35,423 nucleotides of DNA from a virus. The position numbers and the translations under genes are program-made. Position 1 is the stretch's first letter; each line of letters opens with the position of its first letter. The DNA lies in the IMG/VR virus record IMGVR_UViG_3300035099_000527, positions 1 through 35,423 of that record, one strand, 5' to 3'. This document shows, piece after piece, positions 20,237 to 29,633 of this stretch. The notes beneath the pieces are model-generated. The model was not told where the DNA came from, did no database searches, and saw only the letters and a program-made list of their open reading frames with translations.

Positions 20237-22400
20237 AAATCTCTCTTCTTGCTTCTCTCAACAATCGGTATCGTTCCTGTTCAGGAAGACGAATCCATTT
20301 AGTGCGTTCTTGCACTATTTCTTCACGAGTCAAATTCAACCGCTCAAGTAATTCAGTATAAATATCCGCACCTTCCGCAGACGCTTTCCCGCTTGGCAAA
20401 TTGCGTGCTAATCGCTTGTCCTCCGCTTCTACTCTCTTTTGTGCCATTTCCGTTGCAAGTCTACCTGCTTTTTCAGCCGCAGGGAATTCTTCTTCTACGC
20501 GTTCTTGCATATCCTCTAATGCTTCATCTAACTGTCTATCGCTCCATTGGTCAAAAGTTTTATACTTCCGAAGCCCTAATGAAGCGCCCAATCTATTTAT
20601 TTCTTCTATTTTCATTTCTCTCGTTAGTTTTTTCTCTTGTTGTTCCTTTGTTATCTCCCCTCGAATTTTCCGTCTCTCTAATTCAGGGCTCACCTTATAC
20701 TCTCCCTTACCAATTTCAATATATGGACTGGGCTTTGCTTCTCCTCGTTCTACTTCTTCGAACATATCTTCCAAAACAGTAGCACATTGATTATCTTCTT
20801 CAAGCGGACTCGTTTTGAGGGCTTCATAAACATCAGATATATGTCCAGATAGCCCAACGCCTGTTGCGCCAAATTTCTGTGCGAGAATAGGAAATCTATT
20901 TGCCAATCGCATAGCCAAAGTTATTTCGCGTGGGTCATTAGTTAGTGTCCAATTCTTCAAACGCCAACTTATATCAAATGTTCTTTTTTCCTCATCTTCA
21001 GTTGTGGGTAAAGCAACACCCCCGGCACCTGCACCACTTGGTTTTTCTTCTTCTTCTTTGCCTTTTATTTCTTCATCTATTTCTTTGAGATAATCACCTT
21101 TCCATTCGTCAAATTCTTTTCGCCTTTCCTTGTTGTATTTATCAGTAATCTTCTCGATTGTCTTGTAATTTTTCTCTAATTGTTTTGTTACTGCTTGTAA
21201 GTCCTGACGTAGTCCTGCTGCTTTCTCAGGGTCAGTTTCCTCGCTTAGCTCTTTGTCAAGTCTTCTTTGTCGGGCTCGTAAGTATTTGTTATCATCAATC
21301 ACAGGGTTCATCTCTTCTTTCTCGCGATCTTTTATTTGTACCTGTGTCAGTTTCCAGGAAGCATCCAGAATCTTGTCTTGTCTCTTTATCTGCTCTGAAG
21401 TTAGCCTTTCTTTTGTGCGCATCTTTGCTAACTCGACCTTGTAAATCTGTAATTGCGCATCCCGTTGCTGATATATATTCTGTATTACCAGCGTTTCCCT
21501 CAATTTCTCAGCCAATTTCCTGTCTGCTTCCTCTTCGCGTGTTTCAGGAGGACGCAACTGACCCGTTGTTATCTTTTCGGTTAGCGCTCTTGTTTTCTCT
21601 GCTGCATCCACTATCTTTTGTTCTTGTTCTGCAATTGCCCCTCCATAAGTTACACGCTGCAATTCCGCAGTTCTTTGCTGCTTTGCATAAGCGGCTTCAG
21701 GCGCTTCTTTGGGTTGCGTTGCCCATTGTGCCTGCATATCTTCCCAACGACGCATCAATCCGCGTTTCTCATCTCCCAATAGATTTAGTTGCTCTATCAG
21801 TTTTGGATTTTTTTCCGCGCCGCCTAATTTATCAATCTCTATGTTGCGTCTATACATTTCTTCATTTATTTGTTGAACTCTTCGTGCTATCGCGCCCATT
21901 TCTTGCGACCGTGTTTCTCGTTCTTCAGGCGACCAGACGCCTTCAGTTTCACCGAGAGGCTCTAATCCCACCTCGCGTCTCTTTTTTTCTATATCGGATT
22001 CTTCTTTGATACCTGCTTTGGTTTGGGCTAATTCTTTTGCTCGTGCTAATTTTTCTTCTGGCGTTTCTGGTTTTACCTTTGCAGCCGTGCCTGCACCTCT
22101 TGTAGGTGCTGCTTTACTTATTGCAGCTGCGAATTTCGCGCCCGCCAAATTCTTTGCCAATTCCGCTGCCATCTGTGACAAAGTAATTTGAGGTGCTAAT
22201 TGCTGATAAATTTTCTCCTGCCAAGCGGCTAACCGTTCCGATTCTTGCCTTCTGCGAGTAGGTGAAGTGCCCATAGCAAGAATAGTGCCGCCATCAGAAG
22301 GGATATTTAGCGGCGGTTCGTTTCTCATCCGTTCAGTCGCTTGTGCCAATAATTTGCGCAAGAGAAGATACGGGTCTTGCTCTTCTTTGTCTGTAGCCAT
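20220..22400 (-). CDS. coiled-coil internal virion protein
   Basis: The 726-residue protein is dominated by charged helices with heptad-like spacing (about 90-470, rich in E, K, R and Q), an Ala/Gly linker near AAPTRGAGTAAK, and a short glycine linker (GAGAGGVALPTTEDEEK, about 478-494). A more globular carboxy third follows, with a WSDRQLDEALEDMQ helix and PLPSGKASAEGADIY-type turns. The start is the ATG at 22400 after GGGGAGGAATTTGATA; the TTG at 22406 is less likely. Position between tail nozzle and the large polyvalent protein suggests an injected core protein comparable in role to internal virion proteins of T7-like phages. Confidence 0.6.
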   Translation of the reverse strand: MATDKEEQDPYLLLRKLLAQATERMRNEPPLNIPSDGGTILAMGTSPTRRRQESERLAAWQEKIYQQLAPQITLSQMAAELAKNLAGAKFAAAISKAAPTRGAGTAAKVKPETPEEKLARAKELAQTKAGIKEESDIEKKRREVGLEPLGETEGVWSPEERETRSQEMGAIARRVQQINEEMYRRNIEIDKLGGAEKNPKLIEQLNLLGDEKRGLMRRWEDMQAQWATQPKEAPEAAYAKQQRTAELQRVTYGGAIAEQEQKIVDAAEKTRALTEKITTGQLRPPETREEEADRKLAEKLRETLVIQNIYQQRDAQLQIYKVELAKMRTKERLTSEQIKRQDKILDASWKLTQVQIKDREKEEMNPVIDDNKYLRARQRRLDKELSEETDPEKAAGLRQDLQAVTKQLEKNYKTIEKITDKYNKERRKEFDEWKGDYLKEIDEEIKGKEEEEKPSGAGAGGVALPTTEDEEKRTFDISWRLKNWTLTNDPREITLAMRLANRFPILAQKFGATGVGLSGHISDVYEALKTSPLEEDNQCATVLEDMFEEVERGEAKPSPYIEIGKGEYKVSPELERRKIRGEITKEQQEKKLTREMKIEEINRLGASLGLRKYKTFDQWSDRQLDEALEDMQERVEEEFPAAEKAGRLATEMAQKRVEAEDKRLARNLPSGKASAEGADIYTELLERLNLTREEIVQERTKWIRLPEQERYRLLREARREIFEMGR

Positions 22401-22415
22401 TATCAAATTCCTCCC

Positions 22416-22844
22416 CTACCATCCAATTGCCCATCCGGGGTTATTTACGACTGCGGGCGCGGGTGCGGGCGCGGGTGCGGGCGCGGGTGCGGGTTTCCGA
22501 GGAGTTGGTTCTCCAAGCATTCCACCTGTCCATCCGCCTCTCTTTCTGAGTGCCTCTTTCAGCAATTCCCACAATTGTTGATAAATCATTCCCTCTTGTA
22601 ATTTCTGTTCTATTTGCGCTTCTTTTCGCGCCTGAATATTGCCTAAGAATCCACGTCCAGCCAATGCACCTGCCCGCTCTTCTGTGCCTCTGGCTAACTT
22701 TTGTTTCAATTCCGCTTCCGCCAGCGAGAACTCAGGCGAAGTGCTGTATGGTCGGCGGAAATATCGCGCCGCTTCCTGAAATCTGCGAAAGAAATCCGCC
22801 ATTGGATACTCTTGTCCCCATTCCTTTTCCCAACCATTAGACAT
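22416..22844 (-). CDS. small virion protein with Pro-Ala tail
   Basis: The 142-residue protein has a strong AGGAGATTATT site. Residues 1-105 are helical and charged. About 115-132 is an (AP)n tract encoded by GGTGCGGGCGC-type tandem DNA repeats (about 22445-22496), followed by VVNNPGWAIGW. Pro-Ala rods are extended linkers, so the conserved-looking tip may reach a partner. The family is unknown; position suggests a tail or ejection component. Confidence 0.6.
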   Translation of the reverse strand: MSNGWEKEWGQEYPMADFFRRFQEAARYFRRPYSTSPEFSLAEAELKQKLARGTEERAGALAGRGFLGNIQARKEAQIEQKLQEGMIYQQLWELLKEALRKRGGWTGGMLGEPTPRKPAPAPAPAPAPAPAVVNNPGWAIGW

Positions 22845-22857
22845 AATAATCTCCTGT

Positions 22858-24603
22858 CTATATTTGTCCTTGCAGTTCCGCGTCCAGTCTTATGCTTTTC
22901 ACTGAAAGCGCTTTTGTTTCTATGAAACGCAAATCCATCTTGAGCACACGTGCACGAATCCCAAGTGGAATGTGAATGTATCGGGTTGTATAACTTCTTC
23001 TTATTGTTCTTGTAATTGTAGAAGACCAGTCTGTGTAAATATCAAGTTCGTAATAACCCGTATTCGCAGTATCAGTGTCCAACTCAATTCGCAGGTCTTT
23101 GAATCTCTTGAATCGCTCTGTATCGCCTGATGAAATCCACGGCGAAACAAATCTGCCCCTGACTGCGCCTACTATGTAGGTATCACCTATTGCCCATCCT
23201 GGCGCCGCATCTTCAATAGTTATTGTTGTTGTAGTATTTTCTTTTATTACTCCACTTACGCCAGCTGCTTTTCCTTCTACTATGTAAATTGGCATTTGTC
23301 TCAGACCATAACCATTTACGGGAAAATTTCCAGAATCGTCAGTCATAGTGAATGAAGTAACAGCATCAATAATTCCATTATAGCATACTCCTGCAACCGT
23401 TCCTGTATGATGCCGCCAAATACGAGGCACAATTCCACCAGTAGGAACTTCTACGGGATTATACTGTCCCATAAGCAATCCCCTGCCTGCTCCTCGCAGA
23501 TTTACCATTTGACCACAAGAGCGAATCGGCAATATTATTTCCTTTTCCCAGTGATTATCCTTGAAATGATAAGTCCATAATTCATCGTTTCGAGCCACAC
23601 CGTCGATAACAGTTCCTGTTGGCACAAGTAGGTTATATGTGTCTTCAACATCGTCATACCAAGCATAAGAATTGGCTCTGGCTCCGCCTGCTTCATAGAG
23701 ATTGTCCCACGATTTCGTTATTGGCGCGCTCAAGAGAACATTGCCAGGGAACAGGCGAATCCCTCCCTGACTGCAACAGACCAATCCGTGAACACCACAG
23801 CGGCGCAGACTGTGAGGTGCGATGCAACCCCATCGTGTTGCCATATCCACCTCTCTGAAATCCTCTGCCAAATCAGCATACGGAATACAAACAATGTTGT
23901 GTGTCAAGAAAACATACAGATTTCCTTCCCAGGTCTCCATAGAGGAAAACTGTCCACCTGGAGACAGCAAATAGAATTTATAACCATTGGTAAAATCTTC
24001 CACATTAGGTGCAGGTTCGGAATAAATCAATTGCTTCTTGTCTGGTCTGCCTGCCCAGAATCTGCCCGCGTGCATACGCAAAACTGTGTAATTATTCAAT
24101 GTAGTAAATGTGGAGATATACCAGGTATTACTAGCCTTCCTTATTTTTCTTGCGGCTTCACCATTGACTCCATACCAAGCACTTATCGGTGTCACATCAG
24201 TAGTATCATATCGTGCCCATTCCCAATAATTCGCATAATCTTGTGATGGCGGGGAAATGTCAACTCTGCCTGTAATCCCATCCTGCCAAGGAGATAGTGG
24301 AACTCCATTAGCATCTATCTCGTGAACTACGAGATATTTCCCGATTGCATAGATAATTCCTACTACTACTACACCAGTAATGGAAGAAATCTCAATATCG
24401 GAAATGCACTTGCAATTGTATAAAATCCCCGTTGTTCCACCCATATAAACAGGGAAATTCACATATCCCTTTTTTAGAGTAAGTGAATCAGCGTATCGGG
24501 CAGAGAAGTTCTCTACGTTAGATAACACTTCCATAGTGGCAGGCACAGCCGCATCTACATCCTGCCATCCAGCACGCATAAGATTTTGAAAATTCAGTTC
24601 CAT
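22858..24603 (-). CDS. tail nozzle / tail-tube-B-like beta-propeller protein
   Basis: The 581-residue protein carries RMHAGRFWAGRPDKKQLIYSEPAPNVEDF (about 178-206, motif seen in many podovirus nozzle proteins), then GQFSSMETWEGNLYVFL and VCCSQGGIRLFPGNVLLSAPITKSW, typical propeller strands. A carboxy beta domain ends with SVKSIRLDAELQGQI. It follows the adaptor gene directly (stop TAA, then ATG). In short-tailed phages this protein forms the distal tail tube through which DNA leaves. The assignment rests on motif pattern plus gene order. Confidence 0.7.
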   Translation of the reverse strand: MELNFQNLMRAGWQDVDAAVPATMEVLSNVENFSARYADSLTLKKGYVNFPVYMGGTTGILYNCKCISDIEISSITGVVVVGIIYAIGKYLVVHEIDANGVPLSPWQDGITGRVDISPPSQDYANYWEWARYDTTDVTPISAWYGVNGEAARKIRKASNTWYISTFTTLNNYTVLRMHAGRFWAGRPDKKQLIYSEPAPNVEDFTNGYKFYLLSPGGQFSSMETWEGNLYVFLTHNIVCIPYADLAEDFREVDMATRWGCIAPHSLRRCGVHGLVCCSQGGIRLFPGNVLLSAPITKSWDNLYEAGGARANSYAWYDDVEDTYNLLVPTGTVIDGVARNDELWTYHFKDNHWEKEIILPIRSCGQMVNLRGAGRGLLMGQYNPVEVPTGGIVPRIWRHHTGTVAGVCYNGIIDAVTSFTMTDDSGNFPVNGYGLRQMPIYIVEGKAAGVSGVIKENTTTTITIEDAAPGWAIGDTYIVGAVRGRFVSPWISSGDTERFKRFKDLRIELDTDTANTGYYELDIYTDWSSTITRTIRRSYTTRYIHIPLGIRARVLKMDLRFIETKALSVKSIRLDAELQGQI

Positions 24604-25758
24604 TTAGGCAGTCACTCCCTTTCCCCATTCTATGTTCAAAACCCATTCCTCAATATCCCTGTAAGTCAGCGGGATAGGTCTGGTATCAGTATGCTTTGGT
24701 AGATTTTCGCACAATGTTTGCATTTCAAGTAAGATACCCTGTTTTTGTAAGGCATCGCCAAACTTCTGCACGATAAGCAGTTTTGAGAGGCAACGCCAAT
24801 ATTCTTCCCAATCAGCGGGTAGTTCAACTTTCTGGTCATCAGTCCACAGTTCGGATGGTTTCGCTCTATAAGTGAATTCAATTGGAAGCGCAGTTGCAGT
24901 TGAAGCATTGAACCAGAGCAAGGGCTGTGGCGCAGGTGAAACTGCATAAGCCAACGTGCTTCCATCTGCGCGTTGGACTGCTGGCGAAACTGTTATATTC
25001 GGCGTGGCATACGCGATAATCTTGTATTTGATTGAATCACCGGCTATCCACATAAATTTACCAATATCAAGTTCTGTCAAAAGATTGCCCGTGGTCATTT
25101 CTATTATTGGGCTTCCATTTGTCACGGTTTTGAGTGTGCTGCTGTCCATCTCCGGGAATGTTGTAATCCCATCTATACAACAACGTGTTGGAGTGCTGAC
25201 CGAATAGGCGATTGGATATTGTCTGCGGAATGTCCCCTTATCCTGAAGTTCGATGTTGCTTGAATTCTCAAGGTTTGTTATATCTCTATCTGAAAGAGGC
25301 GCGAGGAAATCATTTGGCAGAGGTATCGCCCAAACGCCTATCTTATAGGTTTTATTGTTGCCTGTTGCGCCACCATAAGGTGTGGATAACGTCCAATGTG
25401 TTCCATCTGTCACGCTACGAATAAAATATGGTCTCTCGTGTCCTGAAACGAGCATCTGGCGCATTTGCATCGTTGCAGTCACAGATGTGTCTGTTCCTAC
25501 TACCGCCGTGCTACCCTGCACAACATCAACTGTTCCTGTCGTATAATGTGCAGGCAAAACAATAACACGTTTGACTGTGAACCATTCAGAGGGCAACTTT
25601 CGTATAGTGGTCAGGTAAGCCGAATTGATGAGTCTTTTCATCAACTTTTGATTAGGCTTATTTATAGTATCCGAGTCGATGTTTGTGGCACTGGAAGAGT
25701 TATAATAATAACCCAATTCCGTTGCGACATCCGAAAGCAAATCAGCGAGCCGTAACAC
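24604..25758 (-). CDS. head-tail adaptor / tail-tube-A-like protein
   Basis: The 384-residue protein begins with GTG after AAAGGAGTGCC. The amino part (MLRLADLLSDVATELGY, then NSAYLTTIRKLPSEWF) is a helical adaptor-type fold. The middle has the beta module HYTTGTVDVVQGSTAVVGTDT with RPYFIRSVTDGTHWTLSTPYGGAT, common in phage neck proteins. The end (DWEEYWRCLSKLLIVQKFGDALQKQG) is helical, as in gp11/gp4-type adaptors. It joins portal and nozzle in the mature particle. Gene order (capsid, then adaptor, then nozzle) supports the call. Confidence 0.7.
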   Translation of the reverse strand: MLRLADLLSDVATELGYYYNSSSATNIDSDTINKPNQKLMKRLINSAYLTTIRKLPSEWFTVKRVIVLPAHYTTGTVDVVQGSTAVVGTDTSVTATMQMRQMLVSGHERPYFIRSVTDGTHWTLSTPYGGATGNNKTYKIGVWAIPLPNDFLAPLSDRDITNLENSSNIELQDKGTFRRQYPIAYSVSTPTRCCIDGITTFPEMDSSTLKTVTNGSPIIEMTTGNLLTELDIGKFMWIAGDSIKYKIIAYATPNITVSPAVQRADGSTLAYAVSPAPQPLLWFNASTATALPIEFTYRAKPSELWTDDQKVELPADWEEYWRCLSKLLIVQKFGDALQKQGILLEMQTLCENLPKHTDTRPIPLTYRDIEEWVLNIEWGKGVTA

Positions 25759-25984
25759 TTGGCACTCCTTTACTCTGTTTGAATCCTTTTCTAATTTTCG
25801 TCAATATCCGAAAAGGCAATACCCAGAAATGAACCTTTCTGAATCCGGTGCATAGCCGCGTTGTGTGTATATCGTGGAGAACTGTGTCAAAGAAGGCGCA
25901 GAACCAGCCAATATCATCTTTGTGCAATGTTCGGCAAAAATAACAAAGGGTTTTCTTTCCGCCCAATGGTTCAAGCAATTCCAT
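25742..25984 (-). CDS. small Cys-rich protein
   Basis: The 80-residue protein contains CYFCRTLHKDDIGWFC (about 14-29) and a further cysteine near 45, compatible with a zinc site, and a basic carboxy half. It overlaps the methyltransferase end by 14 bases and the adaptor start by 17, so it is squeezed into the operon by coupling. GAGGG lies nine bases before the ATG. No family is recognised. Confidence 0.5.
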   Translation of the reverse strand: MELLEPLGGKKTLCYFCRTLHKDDIGWFCAFFDTVLHDIHTTRLCTGFRKVHFWVLPFRILTKIRKGFKQSKGVPSVTAR

Positions 25985-26564
25985 CTTTTATTGCCCTCAA
26001 AGTTGCGGCTATAAAAAGATTATTTAGCGAAAGATGCGGAACGACCAGGAACTCAAAGTCGCATTGAATATCATACTGAGTCATCGGTGAAGTCATATCA
26101 ACATTCATTTGATATATCTTCTTACTTAGAAAACACAAAGTTTGTGGAGTAATTGCACGACAATGCCCCGGGTCACCCCAAGTTTGCTCGTTGTTGATAT
26201 TGGGTGCAATAAACTGAACAAGTCCACCTGGTTTTAGGACGCGCCAGATTTCATTCCAGAACTCAAAAAACCATTTCACATAAGGTTTTTTTATCAACCA
26301 GGGGTCACCAAGATGCTCAAAGATATGTATGAGATTCACGCGGTCAAATTTGTTATCTTCAAAAGGCAGCGGTAGTTGATTCAAATCCCATACAAGGTCG
26401 GGTTCGCAGGCAGGGTCAATATCAACATTTATGCCGTTGCTGATCTTTGCAAATTTACCGCAACCCAGATTCAGGACATAATGTTTGTCCCAACCTTCTT
26501 GGGACGGCTCTATGTATAGTTGAACCCGTTGCGGTTGTTCCTGCGTTTGAATCTCCTCCACCAT
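25971..26564 (-). CDS. class I SAM-dependent methyltransferase
   Basis: The 197-residue enzyme has motif I LNLGCG (31-36), an acidic ribose-binding end NVDID (46-50), LPLPFEDNKFDRV and HIFEHL (about 64-84), and WRVLKPGG after it, the layout of Methyltransf_11-type class I enzymes. The substrate is unknown. Next to a glycosyltransferase it most likely modifies a sugar or a virion or host surface component rather than DNA, since no DNA-methylase motif IV is present. The ATG has AAGGAG ten bases upstream. It overlaps the glycosyltransferase gene by 110 bases in another frame. Confidence 0.85.
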   Translation of the reverse strand: MVEEIQTQEQPQRVQLYIEPSQEGWDKHYVLNLGCGKFAKISNGINVDIDPACEPDLVWDLNQLPLPFEDNKFDRVNLIHIFEHLGDPWLIKKPYVKWFFEFWNEIWRVLKPGGLVQFIAPNINNEQTWGDPGHCRAITPQTLCFLSKKIYQMNVDMTSPMTQYDIQCDFEFLVVPHLSLNNLFIAATLRAIKDGIA

Positions 26565-27225
26565 TGCCTTGCAACTCCTTGTAGTTATCTGGTGTAACGA
26601 TAACGGGAATATCTGTTATGTGTCCAACCTTGACTGTTGGGTCAATCCATATTTCTATACCTGCTTTGTGAGCCTGAAGGCAAAAATAGACATCTTCTCC
26701 CATAAGTTTATCGGTGAATTCCGAACCGACAAGAAACCAAGGTTTGGGAATCCTGCTCAGCACTTCCGTCTTGATAAGAGCGCAGCCCATCCCGATACAG
26801 CCGACCTTGATTGGTTTTTCATCCAAATCGCCGCCCAATGGACACATAGAACGGTCAAGCCGAAAATTCTTTGTGTCCAGCACATCACCAGTCCACTGAT
26901 ATGCTATCCGTGTATAGGGAGGCACCCTCTGATGATAGACCCCTGATACAATGTCCTTCTTGTGAGCAAGCAATTTTTCAATTGCGTCAAAGGGCAAAGC
27001 GCTATCAGTATCCACAAAGAAAATATAATCGGCTTTGAGTTCAATTGCGCCTTCGCAGAGTGATTCACGCGCCTGATGTCGATAAGTGCGATTGGACTCA
27101 ATATAGCAACAATCAAATTTCGGATTTTTCAGATTGTTCACGAGGAACTGAATAAACAATCTGCGAAATTCAATTGTCCAAGGACCAAATGAAGGCACAC
27201 AGATTGCTATGTGAGACAAACCCAT
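26455..27225 (-). CDS. GT-A fold glycosyltransferase
   Basis: The 256-residue protein has an amino-terminal AICVPSFGPW strand, the metal-binding FFVDTDSALP (DTD at 72-74), a GVYHQRVPPYT segment, VGCIGMGCALIKTEVL, and GEDVYFCLQAHKAG (acid pair at 177-178) followed by VGHI, all typical of family-2-like GT-A enzymes. It would move a sugar from a nucleotide donor to an unknown acceptor, perhaps capsid or tail glycans. The last 35 codons (glycine- and threonine-rich, then basic) overlap the methyltransferase gene and may not be functionally important. The start has AGGAGGGC. Confidence 0.85.
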   Translation of the reverse strand: MGLSHIAICVPSFGPWTIEFRRLFIQFLVNNLKNPKFDCCYIESNRTYRHQARESLCEGAIELKADYIFFVDTDSALPFDAIEKLLAHKKDIVSGVYHQRVPPYTRIAYQWTGDVLDTKNFRLDRSMCPLGGDLDEKPIKVGCIGMGCALIKTEVLSRIPKPWFLVGSEFTDKLMGEDVYFCLQAHKAGIEIWIDPTVKVGHITDIPVIVTPDNYKELQGNGGGDSNAGTTATGSTIHRAVPRRLGQTLCPESGLR

Positions 27226-27246
27226 ATCTATTTGCCCTCCTAAAGA

Positions 27247-27267
27247 GGGGAGATTTTCTTTCTCCCC
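27247..27267 (-). terminator. weak terminator between decoration and glycosyltransferase genes
   Basis: GGGGAGA and TCTCCCC form a 7-bp stem with a seven-base loop. On the minus strand it is followed by TCTTT. It separates the highly needed capsid and decoration genes from the rest of the late operon and would lower downstream expression by partial termination. Confidence 0.45.
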
Positions 27268-27285
27268 CCTTCGGATTTTTTCTTT

Positions 27286-27819
27286 TTACCACAGCCCTGC
27301 AAAAATCAATGCTTTCCTCGCAGCGGTTGCATCGGTAACGATGTAAGTTTCCAACATTCGCACATAACGAGGTCCAACATTAGTTGTTGGTCCAGCGGTG
27401 ACCGTTGTATCTTCGGTCATATAAGCCGCTGCAGCTACTGGTTTGGCACACCAACCTGCGGTTGATGACGGACCGTTTGTTGCCGTCGCTCGCACAAGAA
27501 CACCCGAAGTATAACCCAGGACTTGCACCCAGCCGTGATAACCAGTCGAAAGCGCAGCCATCGCTATTCCAGCGAACCAAGCGATTGTTGCTGTTGCAGG
27601 TATTTTGACCTGCCAACTTGAGGCAGCCGCTGCAGCAGCATAATCAATTGCCGTTGGTGCTTGTGCTGTCAAGGCGTTGTCGTTATTCTTTACATATTTG
27701 AAGATGCGCGTACCATAAGTCGCATCCCAAATACTGTAAAACCGTCCCAAATCGTTGATTGCGGCTTCAGTATTGGACGTCAACGCCCCCGTTATCGCCT
27801 CCATAAATCCTGCACTCAT
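27286..27819 (-). CDS. capsid decoration-like protein
   Basis: The 177-residue protein follows the major capsid gene, is rich in A, T and G, and has beta-type repeats (WQVKIPATATIAWFAGIAM, GYHGWVQVLGYTSGVLVRAT, GPRYVRMLETYIVTDATAARKALIFAGLW at the end). This fits small head-decoration or outer-capsid proteins that bind capsomers. The start has AGAGAGGAGTAGAAA. No sequence family is certain; the position next to the capsid gene and the composition carry the call. Confidence 0.6.
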   Translation of the reverse strand: MSAGFMEAITGALTSNTEAAINDLGRFYSIWDATYGTRIFKYVKNNDNALTAQAPTAIDYAAAAAASSWQVKIPATATIAWFAGIAMAALSTGYHGWVQVLGYTSGVLVRATATNGPSSTAGWCAKPVAAAAYMTEDTTVTAGPTTNVGPRYVRMLETYIVTDATAARKALIFAGLW

Positions 27820-27833
27820 TTTCTACTCCTCTC

Positions 27834-27869
27834 TTCTGCTATCGCAGAAAGATACCTGCTTTCACAGGT
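27834..27869 (-). promoter_or_regulatory. paired hairpins between capsid and decoration genes
   Basis: Two compact hairpins lie in the 55-base gap: TTCTGC-TATC-GCAGAA (27834-27849) and ACCTG...CAGGT (27854-27869). No T run follows on the coding strand. They probably protect or process the abundant capsid mRNA rather than end it. Confidence 0.45.
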
Positions 27870-27874
27870 GTTTG

Positions 27875-28933
27875 TTATATTGCCGCTATATTCTGAACGC
27901 CCTGAACATTCCGCTTCCAGCAGCACAGGTTACCTTGTGTTACCACGCACATTCCTATGCCTAACTGATTCGGAAGACGAAATTCCTTCATAGGCAAACA
28001 GAAAGCAGCCTTTCCTCCTTCATCCACATACTCTAACACATACCAACCCAAAAACCGAAGGTCAAGGAAGTAGTGCTTTGCTGTCGTTCCCGGATTAGCA
28101 CTATAAGTGTTTTCATCCAAAATCATCGGTATCCCGTGAAATAGAGGATAACCTTTGAAGATGTCCTCACTTGTGCTGGGGATATTCACCAATCCCTTGA
28201 CTGCGCGGAGATAGAAACTGTAACCAGTAGCATCGGTAATGACGCAACTGGGTTTCCCGCCTTTGCCGTGTATCTTGCCCAACAGTTTAGCAAGACCAAC
28301 AATTCCTTTATCATCGGTATTATAGGCGGTTGTGTCCTCATACTGGTTTTGCCAGTTGGGATGCACTGCAGTAGCCCCGTCAAGCCCGCCGCAAATGCCA
28401 GTCGTTGGGTCTGCCTTGATTATCACGGGCAATGGAGTTGGCGTAGTGGTAGAATCCGATGTCGCCCACAATGTTCCTGATGCGGACATACCATTGGCGT
28501 GTCCTATCAACGCCTCTTTCGCCTTCTCTACCATCAGGTCAATTACCGCTTCTTTCCCGTTCACCGCATTGACGTCAAGGTCAAATATCGCTATCGGTGT
28601 GATAAACGTTCTGACCTCATACATCGCTCTGCGCAACAGGTCTTGTTCCAGCGGGTTTACCAGTCCAGCCTTTGTTATTGCTTTGAACGCCCCGGATGCA
28701 TCTTCAAGTTCCACATTGAACGTGAAATTGTATCCACCTGTTTGGTTAGGCGCTTTAGCGCCTTGAGTCGCACCAGGTAGCCGCCACGGGACTTCCAACC
28801 CGTATTTAGAATTGGCACGTGTGAACATATCTATCAGCGGATTTGACCTTATCGCACTGTAATAGACACCTTCACGCACAGCGTCAATTGCGGCTGACTT
28901 GGCTTGAGTCGTATAACTCGTTGTGTCGGCCAT
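27875..28933 (-). CDS. major capsid protein (HK97 fold expected)
   Basis: The 352-residue protein has the features of phage coat subunits: an amino arm, an E-loop-like GATQGAKAPNQTGGYNFTFNVELED stretch near 55-80, the helix DLLRRAMYEVRTFITPIAIFDLDV, and a P-domain with SGTLWATSD. It ends GNLCCWKRNVQGVQNIAAI, like many coat proteins that finish with a G-N-L...R-x-QG strand. It lies between scaffold and decoration genes, with AGGAGG before its ATG. No protease gene is seen upstream, so maturation may depend only on scaffold exit. Confidence 0.85.
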   Translation of the reverse strand: MADTTSYTTQAKSAAIDAVREGVYYSAIRSNPLIDMFTRANSKYGLEVPWRLPGATQGAKAPNQTGGYNFTFNVELEDASGAFKAITKAGLVNPLEQDLLRRAMYEVRTFITPIAIFDLDVNAVNGKEAVIDLMVEKAKEALIGHANGMSASGTLWATSDSTTTPTPLPVIIKADPTTGICGGLDGATAVHPNWQNQYEDTTAYNTDDKGIVGLAKLLGKIHGKGGKPSCVITDATGYSFYLRAVKGLVNIPSTSEDIFKGYPLFHGIPMILDENTYSANPGTTAKHYFLDLRFLGWYVLEYVDEGGKAAFCLPMKEFRLPNQLGIGMCVVTQGNLCCWKRNVQGVQNIAAI

Positions 28934-28964
28934 TTTGTATCAACCTCCTGAGTTTTCAGAACAT

Positions 28965-29630
28965 TTATGTTCCTAAACCCATTTTTTCTTTTGCCATTTG
29001 TTTCGCTTTTGCCACATCCGCCTCTAAACCAGCGGATACTATTTTGCCAACAGGAACAGTAGTGCCAGCGATGGTCTTGGATGGCATTGTCGCACCAGGT
29101 TGACGTTGAGGAGAACGTCTGCGTTCAGCATCGAATGCAAGATACCCCAATTTGTAAAACTCTTTTCGACTGGAGGCTGCTTTTTGCATCCTGTCACCAA
29201 ATTGCTTCCATAAAACAGGGTCTCGTAATTCGGGATGCTCCTTTTTGAAGTCTTCCTCCGTCTGTTTCACCTCTTCTTCTTCCTGCTGTGCAATTCTTTC
29301 TGTATCGCGTTTTTCGTATTCACCCAATCGCTTGAGTATTGTTCCGAATCCGCGATTCATCCATTCCGCAACCTGCTTTTGCCCCGCCCATTCCTCTTCC
29401 TCAGGCACTTCCACAAGCAGTTTGTCTTCCGCTGATGGTTCCTCAGACCCTGATTGTTGCGAAGACCCCTCTGCCAGTTGTGCGAATCTTTCAAGCACAG
29501 CCTCGATTCTGTCCAATCTGTTCGCAACAGATGGAGAACCAGCCTGTGTTTCAGATTCCGCAGTAATCTGCTCAGCAGGTGTTCCGCCCTCTGCGGTCTG
29601 GGAAGATTCTGGAATCTGTTCCTCTACCAT
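28965..29630 (-). CDS. scaffold-like acidic coiled-coil protein
   Basis: The 221-residue protein is acidic and low in aromatic residues in its first half (runs of E, Q, S and T, including VEEQIPESSQTAEGG). It then turns into charged helices (RDTERIAQQEEEEVKQTEED) and ends in a basic helical carboxy tail, the charge pattern expected for a scaffold that binds the capsid lining through its basic end. Position directly upstream of the capsid gene supports the role. The start has AGGAAGG. Confidence 0.65.
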   Translation of the reverse strand: MVEEQIPESSQTAEGGTPAEQITAESETQAGSPSVANRLDRIEAVLERFAQLAEGSSQQSGSEEPSAEDKLLVEVPEEEEWAGQKQVAEWMNRGFGTILKRLGEYEKRDTERIAQQEEEEVKQTEEDFKKEHPELRDPVLWKQFGDRMQKAASSRKEFYKLGYLAFDAERRRSPQRQPGATMPSKTIAGTTVPVGKIVSAGLEADVAKAKQMAKEKMGLGT

Positions 29631-29633
29631 CTT

